A stretch of 64,000 bases of DNA from Polytrichum commune (GCA_950295325.1 OX485803.1:38951554-39015553); one strand, 5' to 3'. Positions 10,786-23,389 are shown, counted from the stretch's first letter. The notes: a model not told the origin generated them from the sequence alone. A program made the numbers and translations.

Positions 10786-12945
10786 TCACAGCGGGATGAC
10801 TGGCACATTATCCAAATCCATGTACGATTTCATGAGAAGAGGAATTGTGGGAAAATCCTCCTCGTGCAACTTCATACTCCAACGTCCGAATGAAGCGTCA
10901 ATGTCATCGTGCGTGTGGCCAACCATCAAAAAAGACACAAACACTTCTTTGAAAATGCCCTTGGCTACGAGCAATGACCAAAAATAAAATACGTATCGAC
11001 ATTTGTTGTCCTTGGCACAATTATCAAGTTGCACGTGTAGAGTTGGAGGCAAAGGTTTGGCAAGGACGGGTTGTTCAGGCGGTTCTTGCAGTGAAGATAG
11101 GCAAACCTCCTTCCCCTCTAGCACAGCCTCATAAATCGGTGTTGTTCAACATCCAACAAAAAGAGCACGAGAGGATGATGTTGGCGGACTCTCAAGATCT
11201 CGTAGAAGTTTTGCAAAAGACCCTACGGTATGATTGGCGTCACCAGGATAAAAATCCAAGCCATAATGTGCATATTTCACGTCCACATGGTCATGTGCGA
11301 TCATACCTGCATTTAGGGACACACATGAAATAGTCACTCCAAAATCATATATATGAATGAAATTCAAAATTTCCGCAAGCAAGCCAAAAAATGTACACTT
11401 ACGGACGTACATCCGTAAATCTTAACAATGAGTATGTGGGCACGCAAAAAATAAATGTGAAAACCAACAAACCTGTGACAGATATTGGAAGCTTGAAATA
11501 TCCATCTGTAGCTTTTATTTTCAGTGCATAACAAGGGCATGCCGTCTTTGCATGGTCCATTTTGTCATGAATGATTGTCAAAACCTCATTCGGCCTCATT
11601 ATCGATAATGCGCGATTTTTATAGTAGTCTTGACGGTGTGCCTCCTGGTTGTTGACATGCTCAATGTATTTCAGTTGATGTCTATTGTGCGATTCAGTAC
11701 CTATGGGATGTGCATCTCGAAGGCCTTTATATTTCTCACAAGCAGAACACTTGGCAAACTTATCCCCGGGTCTCTTCGTAATGTATTATGTGAATTGTTG
11801 ATTCTTAATCACACTCAATTTTGACAACGAAATCGGCCCACATCCAGCCTTTTCGCCAACTTCATTAACATCCATAAGTATGTTCTTCCATTTTGTCCCT
11901 GTAGGCAAAACCATCTGAACAACCTTTTCCCCCGACGGTAGTGTCCGTGTGACCGCTTCTTGTGTGGCATCGCATTTGCCAATGGCATAATGATGGTTGA
12001 TAGTGTTGTAGCCGCTTGGAGTGTTGCCTCCCTAGGTTTTTTTGTGCCAGAGTTGCCATGGAACCGAGAACGGCGTCCTTGCATCGAATAGTTCCGGAAC
12101 CTATAAAAATCTGCCTTTGAAACTGCATGTATAATGTACCATGCCTTGCAACATACCTCTACATTCTCCAAGGTCACAACCTTACGACCTTCGGCATCAA
12201 GGTGCATGTTGCGATGGACTTCAAGTTTCTTTGCAGATCGCATACGAAAGTCCGCGAGCCACATCTCTTGTCTCAAAGATTTGATTTTGTCACGGGGAAA
12301 TAGTTGGCAACATCTCTTTGCACAACAATCCTTTGTTGCTACGGACCTAATAGATACGTCTCCCAATGTTTGATCTCGACGACGTTGCGTGGGTTCACGA
12401 GGCAAACGAACGGAATCATATTTACGGCGACCTATTCTAGGGCGCATTGTGGCGAACAAAGCCGATTGCATTTGATCAAAATGGCGGGAATGATTCCACA
12501 AGCTAACACCATCATGAAGAACACTGCGCAACGGCCATCGACGAAGAGAGAATCTCCAACCAGTAGGCACTTCCAACGGATGTAAGGAATTCAAAATGCA
12601 CACCCCCACATCTTCTTCCCCAAGGGCATTTGCATCAATACAATCCGTAGGATTCGAGTTCCGACAAACACCATCCGCCACGGGGACGCCACATCCATTG
12701 AGTAGAACGACATCAAGATCAATCCACTGCTCCCGCGAATAACCCTCACATGGTGGAAGGAATTCATCCTCTACATTGGCGACACCAATTGTAGTATCTT
12801 GTTCCACGACAACTTCAAACTCGCTAGCATAGCTTGACGCTTCCGAAGAAAAATCAACCCCACTATCACCGACGTTGGAATCCATGGCCACTACAAGAAA
12901 GCCCAATGAAGAGTATGTCAAAATATCCCATTCCATAAATGTCAT
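10786..12945 (-). pseudogene. Gene 1: DUF7869-like transposase gene, decayed
   Basis: Minus strand, at least three coding segments. The N-terminal part (12945-11815; M at 12945 or 12885) has a Cys-rich motif CCAKRCCQLFP followed by YIIHAVSKADFYRFRNYS, as in the N-terminal half of DUF7869 proteins. A middle part has a zinc-like CSACEKYKGLRDAHPIG and then the exon MRPNEVLTIIHDKMDHAKT, with a donor after PISVTG near 11471. The last exon (from about 11311) has YAHYGLDFYPGDANHTVGSF, then LHVQLDNCAKDNK and FLMVGHTHDDIDASFGRWS, the most conserved family blocks and probably the catalytic core. The intron at 11312-11471 holds a TTACGGA...TCCGTAA palindrome. About three frame interruptions are visible. 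The 3' end is lost at the U4 boundary (VPVIP then a stop supplied by the U4 end). Family membership is from memory of its conserved blocks. Confidence 0.6.
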
Positions 12946-13024
12946 GGATAGCCCTAACGCTTATTATTGTCAATGAAACACAATGTGAACACTAGTGGCT
13001 TTCATGGCTTGGAAACAAAGCTAG

Positions 13025-13880
13025 CATTGGTATACGAACGTGCGTCCGTATACCTCCATGTAACAACATCAGCAGCGCAAGCACACGCGCATACGGATAC
13101 ATTTATGTGTTCATAGGAGCGGAAAGGTGGAGGCAACAAAAACATCACTGGTTTATGGACGCGCATTCGTTAATCGGCTCCTGCACAGAGTTCAGTATCA
13201 TGCTCAACCACAACATAGGTATACGGACGCGCGTCCATAAAAATCCGTATGACAAACATCAATGTAGTCCTAGACACAGGTTCAAGGAAGCAAGACGTCC
13301 TCCAAAAACGGCCATGTGTATACAGCCCTGACGACTCATGAAATTTGAAGAGGATTGAACACGGCCATACGCGCTTTCTAAAATGTTTAATCAATGTCAA
13401 AATATTTTACTATGACATAGGGTGATGTAGGCTAAGGGATGCGAGCTCCCAACCCTTCCTGACCGTACAGTCTCAGTGCAGTCTCAGTCTACATGGCACA
13501 TGGTCAACATTATGGTAACAAAGGTTTCTAGGTTTACGGACGCGCGTCCGTAAACCTCTGTGGACCTCATTCCTAGCATAAAGACAGTGCTCGATGGAAT
13601 ACACCTCTGTGGACATCATTACTAGCCTAAATACAATGTCCAACGCGCCAAGGGGTTTACGGTTTACGGACGCGCGTCCGTAAACTTCCATGGTAATATA
13701 TTGTCATTGTGGTACTCTACACGACAGGTGGTGTAGGTGACCTACATAGCTATGGCACCAAAGGTATGTAGGTTTACGGACGCACGTCCGTAAACATCCA
13801 CGTACATGAGTATTGGTTCAAACAAATAAAGGTTCAATGAACCAATATGTTTAAGGTTTACGGACGCGCGTCCGTAAATC
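13025..13880. repeat. Palindrome cluster 1 (core ACGGACGCGCGTCCGT)
   Basis: Four near-identical 22-bp palindromes lie at 13533-13554, 13663-13684, 13773-13794 (one central change) and 13857-13878. More degenerate copies are near 13031, 13154 and 13221. Spacing is irregular (about 84-130 bp) and the DNA between copies is mostly unrelated apart from a short duplicated CCTCTGTGGAC-TCATT block, so this is not simple tandem duplication. The cluster lies upstream of gene 1, in the spacer between the divergent genes 1 and 2. Confidence 0.9.
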
Positions 13881-16051
13881 TCCGTGATTTGCGGCGTTAA
13901 AATAGGATCATTGCACCAGAAAGGATAACTGTCCGAAATTTTAAAAAAATCAGTACACTACAAGGAGAGTGCAACCCAAATACAAATTGTCTACCCTAAT
14001 GGGCTCAGGATTTGGGGTTTAGGGTATAACATGATCTTTACCTGCACAAAATCTGTAGCAGGAGCACACTATAAGAGCGCAACCCACAGTTGAGATGCAA
14101 AAAGAGTCCCGACGGTGGGGGGTGTCCCCTTAAGTACTGATCGCTTTCCCTTGGATCCGTTTTCCAACATAGGATACCAGCCACCAACTATGTCCTATAA
14201 ATACAAACCTAGCATTACTACATTCCGTGTGCCAGCCTTACAATGGAATGTGTATTCATGTGGACAACATGCATAGACCATGAGTCCACATAATGACAAA
14301 GAGAAAGGCATCTATGTATTTGTGGTATACAACAAAGTAAATTGGCTAATATTATATGAGCAATAAACATTGTTGAGGGGTGGTTTATAGGATTGGAGTA
14401 CATAATATGAAGAGTACATTTTTAAAAACCTAGACAAAAAATTATAGAATCTTATGAAAAATCAACCACCACAGCAACAATAGTACATGGAGTATAAAAA
14501 TACATGTAATCAAAATTAAATTAGCAACTACTTTATTGTTTTGCATACAATGTAATGGTATTGACCATAATATCATGCTATCTCCTCTCATCTTGCATTT
14601 AATATTATAATTACATTGGCCACCGCCTTACCATCCAACATGTTTAATGTACCCAACTATACACACCTATACATAATTGTATTGATATCTGATACACAAA
14701 CTTTGATTACCGTAAGGCCATGATAGTAGCACATCTATTGTCCTAGGTAACATGGGTTGCATTCAATTCAATATTGTCAATTTGCTCTCTAAATCTTAGG
14801 GGCCCTTTCCGTACATCAACATTTACTTCAAAAAAACTAATTATACTAGCCTTCTTCATGTACTATACGTGAGGAAAAACATTTTTAGTACCTCATGTAC
14901 ATTACCTACATTAATTAATATTCAAACAATACCAATTGTTGCTCCAAGTAACATTATTAGCCCAAAAAAACATAATGGAGAGAAATGAAGGGTAGGGTAT
15001 CCACATAGTAATAAGGCAAGCAATATTAAGTTGGTGACGCAAAGGGGATACTCACATGCGTTCGTACATGGTACCCTAAACCCTAAACCCTATAACCACC
15101 CAACCCTAAACAAGCATGTGGACATATAGGGGTGCAAGCATGGTTAACTGAACAACTCCTGATACATGTCAAGGCTTAAATGGAAAGTAATTCAAAACAA
15201 GCAAGCAAACAATTATACCAGTTGTTGTTCTACGTAACACTAATAACCCATAAAATATAATGGACAGAAAGGGAGGGTAGGGTATCCAAATAGTAATAAG
15301 GCAAGCAATATTAAGTCGGTGATACAAGGGGGATACCCTAAACCCTAAACCCTAAACCCTATAGACGACTCCCCACTCATGTCAAGGCCCAAAATTATCT
15401 AAAATAAAACCATAAACATTTCAAAAGTCAAGCAAATTTATGTTCACAAATTATACTTCAAGACAGTAAGTGGTGAAAAAGTAGGTGACATAGAACAAAG
15501 ATTTATCAAATTGTCAATGGCAATCCTAATTACCCTATATGCGTAACCTTACCTTTCATTTTTTTAATCTTTATTTGGCTAGGTAAAATATACCCCTTAG
15601 AGGCAAGTACAAGATTTAGCCGGGACTTCTTATCCTTTGATGTGACCTCAAGTTTATAATGAAATGAAGGGATACAATATGAAAACAATTAAGCCTTCAA
15701 AACATTTAAGATCATCAAAGTGATGTTCTGAGTCATATTTATCCATTTGCTTTAAACCTTTACTTTTGAAGATAGGTTTTGAACAGCATTAACACAACCA
15801 TACATGTCACCATCATGGAAACAAAACTCCAATATAAACAACAATTTGCTACTACTTATAGGCGATAATACAAGCTCTTGCCTAGGTTTGGAAAGATTGG
15901 ATGAATCCTGAACGTTGTTTAATGTACAAGAGGGATGTAAATTCAACACCTACCCATGCCTTTTGTTTTAATGCAAGCTTAGACCTATGTGCAAAGGGAT
16001 TGAATTAACCCCTAACGTTGTTTAAGATTTTATAAGCATTTGATCTTAACC
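13881..16051. other. AT-rich non-coding spacer between genes 1 and 2
   Basis: No open frame with coding character was found. It contains the duplicated telomere-like segments listed separately and otherwise unremarkable AT-rich DNA, up to the 5-bp target duplication of element A. Confidence 0.6.
14930..15376 (+). repeat. Duplicated segment with plant-type telomere-like motifs
   Basis: Two related segments (about 14940-15110 and 15215-15376) share AATGGA-AGAAA, GGAGGGTAGGGTATCC-like and AGTAATAAGGCAAGCAATAT blocks. Each leads into CCCTAAACCCTAAACCC. The run is 2-4 units long, and CCCTAAA is the plant-type telomere word. It could be a short interstitial telomeric tract or simple repeat expansion. 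Confidence 0.7.
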
Positions 16052-16483
16052 CATATTGTGGGAGTCCAAATTCGACGGAAATACGGAAATATGGAAATAC
16101 GGATTCAATTTCCGTATTTTACCTTGCTTATCTGAGGATAATAGGGTCTATTAGGACAAAATTAACGGTACTAGGAAATAGAGTATTCTAACCCCGCTTT
16201 GTGCAGTAAAACGACTCTAAATAAGTACTATGACCGGTCCGTCAAATAGGATGGGCGGACCGTGTAATCATGGTCCAAACCATTGGTCCGGACCAAGTAA
16301 CGGACGCGCCAAGATTACCCAACGGTCCGGAAGTGGCGGTTATAACGGGCCTTATGACGGTTGGGGGAAAAGAAAGCCGTTGGTAAAAATGTTAGTAAAA
16401 CCGTTGGTGAGAACCGCCGGAAAATGGTTGGTAACCGTTTTCCGTTAAACCAAACGGTAACAGGGGAAGGAAGAGGGAGGAAG

Positions 16484-16495
16484 GATATTTAAGGG
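16484..16495 (+). promoter_or_regulatory. TATA-like box of element A
   Basis: ATATTTAAGGG is followed by a C/T-rich stretch and lies about 230 bases before the ATG at 16718. It is the best core-promoter candidate for the ORF. Confidence 0.4.
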
Positions 16496-16717
16496 TCCCT
16501 TCCTTCTCCCTCCCACTTTTTTTTTCTTCTGAAAAAGGCAACCTGTTGAGAGAACGAGTGGTGAGGTGTTAATTCTTTCGAGCCGCCAGCAGTGGGATTG
16601 CTGAGACTCTGCACTTTTCAGTCACCGGCAGTGGGCTTGCCGGGACTCTGTGGCAATTAGACGGAAGGGAAGGAATCCGGAAGAGAGGGTTGAGCCGTAA
16701 ACTGAGAGAAGAGGACA

Positions 16718-18790
16718 ATGCTGGAAGCACGGGAAGAGGATCAGAGGGAACCTATCCCGGTTCCACTCAAAGCCCTCATCCCCGCAATTCCGAGGGAGGA
16801 TAGGGAGCTACAGGAGCTCGCGGAGGATCTCCGGGTTATGGGCTGCGCGGGGTTGCTAGCCAAACCCTGGAACCTCCGAGCTGAAGATACTCTCCGAGAG
16901 TTTAAGTTTGAGAGGGGAAATCAGTGGTTAGGGACAAAGAGGAGAGATCCGGAACACTGGACTCCGGATATTTGGAACAGGGTCTACGGGTTTCCTCGGG
17001 GGATTACAGAAGGATGGGCCGGCCGCCGCGACGGCTTGTTCGCCGGAAAATTTAGAGGGGACGCGGATCCGAAGGACGGCTTCCACCCCGGGAACTGCCG
17101 GAACCTAAGAGAGAGGAGGGTATTGGAATTCCTCCTACCTATCCTTAACCCGGACAAACCGAAGCGGATTAGCCTCACCATGGCTAATACGCTGTTCGGT
17201 GCCATGTCCGGAGTCCGGCCGGTGAACTGGGGGCTGATTATCCAGGAAATAGTGGGGCGGGCCCTCCCCCATATTGGCCGGAAACCCTCCTTCCTCTCCC
17301 CCTTCATTTTGCACCTCTACCAACATTTCGACTGCATCACGGTAGAGGAGGAGGACCTGCTCACAATAGCGGCGGATGAGGTCACCTACAAGCTGCTTCC
17401 GGAAGCCGGAGACGTTGAGACGGAGACCTCCAGCGACCCTATTCTTCCGGAAGCACCTCCCTCGTCACCCGGAAGCCCGCCGCCAACCGTCTCGAGGCCC
17501 CTCTCTCCTTTCCCCCCTCACCAACATCCGGAAGCCGGACCCAGCCGGGAGACCCCATGGCGGAATGTGGACCTATCCGCTTGGGACTTTCCGGAGAATC
17601 CGTTCAAACGGTTCCAGGAGGGCATGGAGGACCTCAAGACCCAGTATTACCGACTGGAGCACATCGTCAAGGGGGCGAACTATGCTCTGGACGACTGCGG
17701 ACCCGAAAACATTCTCCGGGAGTTGGCAAAGAGGGCAGACCGGAAGGAGCTGGAGCAGGCCAAGACGGAGAACGCCCACCTCATCGCACAGGTAGCGGCT
17801 ATGACTCAGGAGCTGAGTCAGAAGAGCGAGGAGATCCGGAAGTACCATGTGGAGCAGGCAGTGCTCTTCAGCCGGATCCGGGAGCTGGTGGGTCATCCGG
17901 CGGAGATCGTGAACAAGGCACATCTCTACGACCGGATGATGGAGTCCGGAGATCCCGCTTCCGCCAGGCAGACCCTCCCCATCCTCGTGAAGTATTCATG
18001 GACGATGAAGGATCTCCTGGCGGAAATCCAGAGGGTGGTCCCGCCAAGCGGAACACCGCGGAGGGTGCTCTATCCGGGTCCGCCAGGGTCACCAACCGGA
18101 ACCCTCTACGAGGTGGTTGGCGAAGTAGCCCTGGTTCAGAATCCGCCGTCCTCTGCAAGACCCAGCCAGCAGGGAGGCGGCTCTCGGCCTGGTAGTTCCG
18201 GAGGGGCTCCGGAAAGGGTCCGTTCTCCCCAGGTGAGGCGGAAGAGCACCGGGTCGGTCCGATCCGGAAGGGGCCAGTCCCCTGTTCCGCGGAACTCGGA
18301 TAGGTCCCGGACTCCGGATAGGGCTAGGACGCAGATCCGGCACCAGACTTCCGACCGGGAGGCAACTCCGAGTAGGGGCAAGGCCCCTATGACCCACGCC
18401 TCGCCATCGTCTCCACGGGACTGCCAAATGGTGAGTCCCTTTCCTCCGCCACCCTCAAGGGCGGCCTCCAACAGGGATCCGCGGACGGCTTCACTCTCGG
18501 GCGGACGGAATCCGGAGCAGGGCACCGGAAGCGATCCTTCTCCAGTCTGAAGCATCCGGATGGGGACAGCTTCCGGAACCCCAGGGACAGTCTCCGGAAC
18601 ACCAGGGACTGCCACCCCACGAACCGAGAGGGCATCGGATTCGGAGGACGAGGTTGCTCCGTCTCCAAACATGAGGAGGATGCTCACGCGGCTGCAGAAG
18701 GCATCGCCGGCAGGGGGCTCATCCGCCGTCAGCGGGTTAGGGAGTCACTCAAAGGAGGGATCGGCTCCGAAGAAGCACCGGTCTTCTTAG
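16718..18790 (+). CDS. Element A ORF region: plant-transposon-like domain plus low-complexity tail
   Basis: A 610-codon frame opens MLEAREEDQREPIPVPLKAL. Residues about 70-225 have a globular look: WTPDIWNRVYGFPRGI, then DPKDGFHPGNC, then FLLPILNPDKPKRISLTMAN and GVRPVNWGLIIQEIVGRALP. This resembles, in layout, the domain called 'putative plant transposon protein' and gag-like ORFs of plant retroelements. A Pro-rich linker, a coiled-coil-like segment (about 290-385, LAKRADRKELEQAKTENAHL) and an Arg/Ser/Pro-rich basic tail follow. A further short frame runs to 18790 (end KKHRSS), and B keeps the matching end (KKHHTT). Base composition is GC-rich and TCCGGA-rich, unlike its surroundings. The element part looks largely open. 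Confidence 0.5.
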
Positions 18791-20180
18791 TTAGGGGAGT
18801 AGCTAGATTAGTTAGGCAGAATGGAGGTAGGCAGGTAGGACTTAGGAGTTTTTGAAGACGATTAATAAAATTTTCCTTTGGTAGTGTCAGCGGGAAACCC
18901 GGATCTGGATCCGGGAAATCCGGGAGACCAGGGGTAGTTAGGGTTTTCTTAAGCGGCGGCCGCTTGGGCCGCCGCCCTCAGTTTAGGGATTTTTTGAGCC
19001 TCTACTTAAGGCTGAATAAGGAGCTTGAAAAGGGTTCCTTCTCAATTGTTGTATTGCGATTACTCCTATTCTGAATAAATGTCTTTGCTTCTCACTCCTT
19101 GACTTCTCTTGATTGATGTTTGTGTGAATGATCCGGAGATCGTTAGTAGAAGAGAGAGAGAGCATGAGGGATAGGAGTTCCGGATAGGACATGAGAGAGG
19201 AGACCCGGATAAGATCCGGTTATCGCCTTGTAGATCCTCTCTGAGTGTAGTGGGAGGGAAACCTCACTAATCCGGTAGGTTGGGTAACGTCTAGGTGGGA
19301 TAGCCGCTGGGAAGATTGGGTGAGATCCGGAAGAGATCCGGACTTACGCCAATCTGATTTGCTGAAGAGGTCCCACCGTCCTTAGACGGACCTATCCGGA
19401 TTAGTGGTACGGATTGCCTAGTTAGCTCAGATTGAGTAGAATCCAAGGTAGAGGTAGCCGGACAGATCCGTCGGACGGAGAAGGAGAGGTCCGGATCAGT
19501 AAGGATTCCGGATTGGAGGCCACCTCCGGAGTGCAGTAGGAAGAGATCCTCATTGTTCCGGATGCCTGGGTAACGTCCATGTGAGATAGCCGTCGTTAGG
19601 ACTGGGCAAGATCCGGAAGGTGCCGGACTTACGCCATCCGACCTTCTGAAGAGGTCTCACAGTCTTTGGACGGGGTAATCCGGAAAGTGGTACGGGTCAC
19701 CTACTCATCCCGTCGAGTCAAATCTCCGGTCGGAATCCGGACTCCTCTGGCCACTACGGTCCCAAGAAACAATCCAGATCTCTCTGCGTGACCTGCCAGG
19801 ACGGACCTGATCAATCCGGATTGGTTGTGAGGGAGTTTCCGGATGCTAATCTTATCAAGGACGTCTTCACCGGAAGAAACCACCTATTCTAGAGGGTAGA
19901 CGTAAAGGGGTGGGTAAGTATTATAAAGAGGACCTAGAAATAACATCCGGAGAGGCACACTCCGGAAAAAGGCTAAGAATGTCCTCAAAGACCAAATATC
20001 CGGAAATTAGGATTTACGGAAATTTGGCTAAGGAAGAGGAAATAAGCAGGTACGGAGAGTTTTAGACCTCCTACACTTCACAGAATCCCTGGACGATACT
20101 AGGGTCATCCGGACAACCCGGATTTGGCACTTAAAACCGCCAATCCGGATATTTTGGTGTTCGCGTGTTCCCACACATAT

Positions 20181-21020
20181 TATCTCGATGTTTGGTTTTG
20201 TTAATTGTGTTTCAAATGTGCATAATTTAAATATCATTATTTATAATGATATTCGCATCAAAGCATCCCACGTGTCGAGCTTCAATAAAGTTTTCAAGTT
20301 GCTATTGATAGTATAATGTAGGGTTGAAAATCCCCTTACACAAATTATTGCGATAATTGAGGGATTCGTAAGGGTGTAGGGGCAACGTTTCATGAGAATT
20401 TGTGGCCAATGGGTAATGCAATTGTCCCAATTGCATTTGAATCCCACCTTTGTGAAAAAAAAATTATACTTAACTTAATCAAGAAGACATCCTTTATATT
20501 CAATATTATTACTATTCTTAAAATATAAAGCCCCCTCCATACTTGCTACACTAGAAATGGTATAATTTAGTTTCACTCATTGTTTGGAGTTACAAAAGGC
20601 TTTATCTTTTTATTATTGATGTTATTTAATTGATGCCAATGACATATTAATATACAATGAATAGTTAATATAGCAATCCATAATTCTAAATATTAAGCAA
20701 TACTACTTATAATAGTTAGTGTACTAGTAATTTAAAGCCCGCTTACCTTCATATTACAACAAGTCCACAAAGAAAATCTTACACTTGAGTTACTCAACCT
20801 CAACCTATACTTCAAAATTATGTTTACTATTGGGCCTAGATGGTTATTATACATTGAGCATTGAGATTCCTTTATTTTTGGTCAGCAATTGTTTTTGGTA
20901 TACGTTCTTGGACTCAAACAACATAAAGTCCATCCTCTATAAATGTTAGGCTCTAGAATATAATGTTCCTAACATTTATTGTGAGTTGACATTGTAACAA
21001 TTATAAAGGGAGCTTTTTGA
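20181..21020. other. AT-rich spacer between A and B
   Basis: This is continuous AT-rich non-coding DNA of the pre-insertion locus. I see no gene or repeat here. Confidence 0.5.
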
Positions 21021-21025
21021 ATGCT

Positions 21026-22945
21026 TGTGGGAGCCCACTTTTTCGCCGGAATACGGAAATACGGAAATACGGATCCAAATTCCATATTTTACCATGCTAA
21101 CCTAGGGGTAATCAGGTTTATTTGAGTGTTTTAGCCGTATTAGGAATAATGGGTTTTTGAACTCCGCCTTACACGATAAAATGGTTAAAACTGATACTTT
21201 GGCCGGACCGGAATTTAAGTCAAATTCCGGATCCCGGGAGCAAACCGGGCCTTCAGCGGCTAGGGCCTTCAGCAACCAAGGAGACTATTTTGCCCCCGGA
21301 GGAGGAGCTTCCGCCATCAACGGATTACCAAGTCAAACCAAAAATGGAAAGGCGGCGAAAAAGCACCACACCACTTGAATTAGACTTAAGCATGCAGCTG
21401 TAGGTAGATCAGAATTAGGACAGCAGGAATAGGTAGATCAGACTTAGGCGAGCATGCAATTCAAATTTTGTGTCAGCAGATCAAGATCCGTGAATTCCGG
21501 ATCTTCCGAGAAATCCGGAAAGTCCGAAGTTCCGGATTTCTCGCAGTTAGGGTTTTCCAGGGCGGCCGCCTGGGCCGCCACCCTTAGTTAGGGATCACAG
21601 CCTCTACTTAAGGCTGAATAAGGAGCTGGAGAAGTGTTCCTTCTCCATTGTTGTATTGTGTTGCTCCCTACTCAATAAAACTCTAGATCTTCACCTATTC
21701 TCATTTGTTTTGTGCACGGACGGATTGGGAGGTTGTTGTACGCTAGAAGTAAGGAAGGAGTAGGAAGTCCGAATAGGACAAAGGAGAGGAAACCCGGATT
21801 AGATCCGGTTGCAAGCCTAGGGATCCTTTTTGAGTGTAGTGGGAAGGAAACCTCACTATTCCGGATGTTTGGGTAACGTCCGGGTGTGATAGCCGCTGGT
21901 AGGACTGGGTAAAATCCGGAAGGGATCCGGATTTACGCCATCTGATCTTTTGAGAGGTCTCACCGCCCTCGGACGGAACAATCCGGAAAGTGGTACGGAT
22001 CGCCCAGTTATCTCAGATTTAGTAGAGCCCCAGGCAGTTGTATACCGGATCCGTCCGCCGGAAGGGGAGACCCGGATCAGATCACTAGTCATTACCTTCC
22101 GGAACCTTTCCGGGTGTAGTGGGAGGGAAACCTCATTTTCCCGGCTGGTCGGGAAACGTCTAGGTGGGATAGCCGCTGGGAGGATTGGGTGAAGTCCGGG
22201 AGGGATCCGGATTCATGCCATCCGAGCTTCTGAAGAGGTCCCACCGCCTTTAGACGGACCAATCCGGAAAATGGTACGGATCGCCTAGTTAGCCCGGATT
22301 CAGTAGAGCCAAAGGTAGTACTAGCCGGATGAGATCCGGAGAAGTACAAGAGTAAGTTAGGATTCCGGATGAGGGGATACAGATCCGGAGGAAGGGGGAA
22401 GGAGACACCATCGATCCGGATATCTGAGTAGCGTAGAGACAAGATATTCCGGAACGTGGTACGGATCACTCTTTCACTCTGTTGAGCTTACCCCCCTTCG
22501 TGGAATCCGGCACCCTCCTGTCGTTGTGGTCCTAGGAGGTAATCCGGACTCCCTGTGTGACCTGCCAATCCGGACCTGATCAATCCGGCTTGGTTGTGAG
22601 GGAAGATCCGGACCCCCCTCTAGAGAAGGACGTCTTCACCGGAAAATACCCATCATTAAGGGAGGATAGAACGTAGTACAAAGATATTTTAGGGAGGAAA
22701 CAACCCGTCTGGGACTTAGGAGTCAAATCCGGAAGAGGAAGTTCCGGATACAGGAGGACTTCAAAAAGGCCGGAAACTAGGATTTCCGGAAAATATAAAA
22801 GAAGAGGGGAAACAAACAGTTCCGGAAAATCTCTACCTCCTACACTTCACAGAATCCCTGGACGATACTAGGGTCATCCGGACAACCCGGATTAGGCACT
22901 TAAAACCGCCAATCCGGACATTTTTGGTGTTCGCGTGTTCCCACA
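21026..22945 (+). mobile_element. Element B: shortened relative of A, 1.9 kb
   Basis: Same ends (TGTGGGAG...TTCCCACA) with its own perfect 5-bp target duplication ATGCT (21021-21025 and 22946-22950), so it inserted independently of A. It keeps the first 150 or so bases, only the tail of the ORF region, and the 3' part (GGCGGCCGCCTGGGCCGCC block, CTCTACTTAAGGCTGAATAAGGAGCT, AATAAA near 21675, two tandem-like blocks of about 285 bp). Most of the A coding region is missing. It is a broken, non-autonomous copy. Confidence 0.65.
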
Positions 22946-22950
22946 ATGCT

Positions 22951-23300
22951 TAACAAATTTCATTCATTACAATTATGAAGGGAGAGTTTTGCAAAATTAT
23001 CAAACATAAAATATGTGTATCAATCACAATATAACCCATATTAATAATTTGATCACAAATTTGGTGGCTTTTGCCACTTTGGAAGGTTGTGACTCAATGT
23101 AATGGATGTCATCTCACAATATTGGATGTAGTTCGTAGGTTAACATTTATAAGTGGCAAATTAACAAAGAGGGGAATAAATTATTCTTAACATTTAACAA
23201 AGTTAACATTCTAGTTAGCAATATGAGAGGAGTACGAATTTGTTAACAAATACAATTATGAGTTAACATGTGGAAGTGTGACATTTATCGAGGGTGGACT
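22951..23300. other. AT-rich non-coding spacer
   Basis: AT-rich DNA with repeated GTTAACA/TTAACAA words; nothing else recognised. Confidence 0.4.
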
Positions 23301-23389
23301 CTAGCACTCTAATATAGACCAATAGACATATGCCACGTAAGGGGAACGCGTGGCCTTTGGGCGCGGGGTGATGGGACGTCTAGGTAGGG

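Larger units (their letters stand above)
9278..10790 (+). mobile_element. Family U unit (copy U4), about 1.5 kb
   Basis: It begins with a degenerate form of the TGTGAGCCCAAAATGG end (here ACAACCCAAAATGGTGCC) and ends GGCCTCACA. It matches copy U5 (29754-31422) in inverted orientation over its whole length, except for the central tandem repeats, which differ. It has a CTACTTAAGG TATA-like motif near 9671, a tandem-repeat block (10030-10270) and a 54-codon frame (10514-10678) conserved in U5. Its right end coincides with the point where gene 1 loses its homology, so it appears to cut gene 1. It is probably a solo LTR or a non-autonomous retroelement. Confidence 0.55.
16057..20175 (+). mobile_element. 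Element A: LTR-like insertion with internal ORF, 4.1 kb
   Basis: Ends are TGTGGGAG...TTCCCACA, flanked by a perfect 5-bp target duplication CATAT (16052-16056 and 20176-20180). That is the integration signature of LTR retroelements. No second copy of either end lies inside, so it behaves like a single terminal unit (solo LTR) that is unusually long and carries a gene. Inside are a TATA-like box (16486), a long ORF (16718-18550) with a second short frame after it, an AATAAA near 19073, and two related blocks of about 285 bp near 19246 and 19530. Element B is an internally shortened relative. The intact target duplication suggests a fairly young insertion. Confidence 0.65.

Noticed and set aside
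17557-18195. Second long frame overlapping the element A ORF, and antisense frames at 18089-18687
   Set aside because: Shadows of a GC-rich coding region; composition biased by TCCGGA words, with no conserved blocks.
16057-20175. Element A as a DNA transposon (for example a Ginger-type element)
   Set aside because: TGT...ACA ends would fit, but the inverted repeat is only about 8 bases, the duplication is 5 bp and no DDE protein is seen. The LTR-type reading is preferred but not proven.
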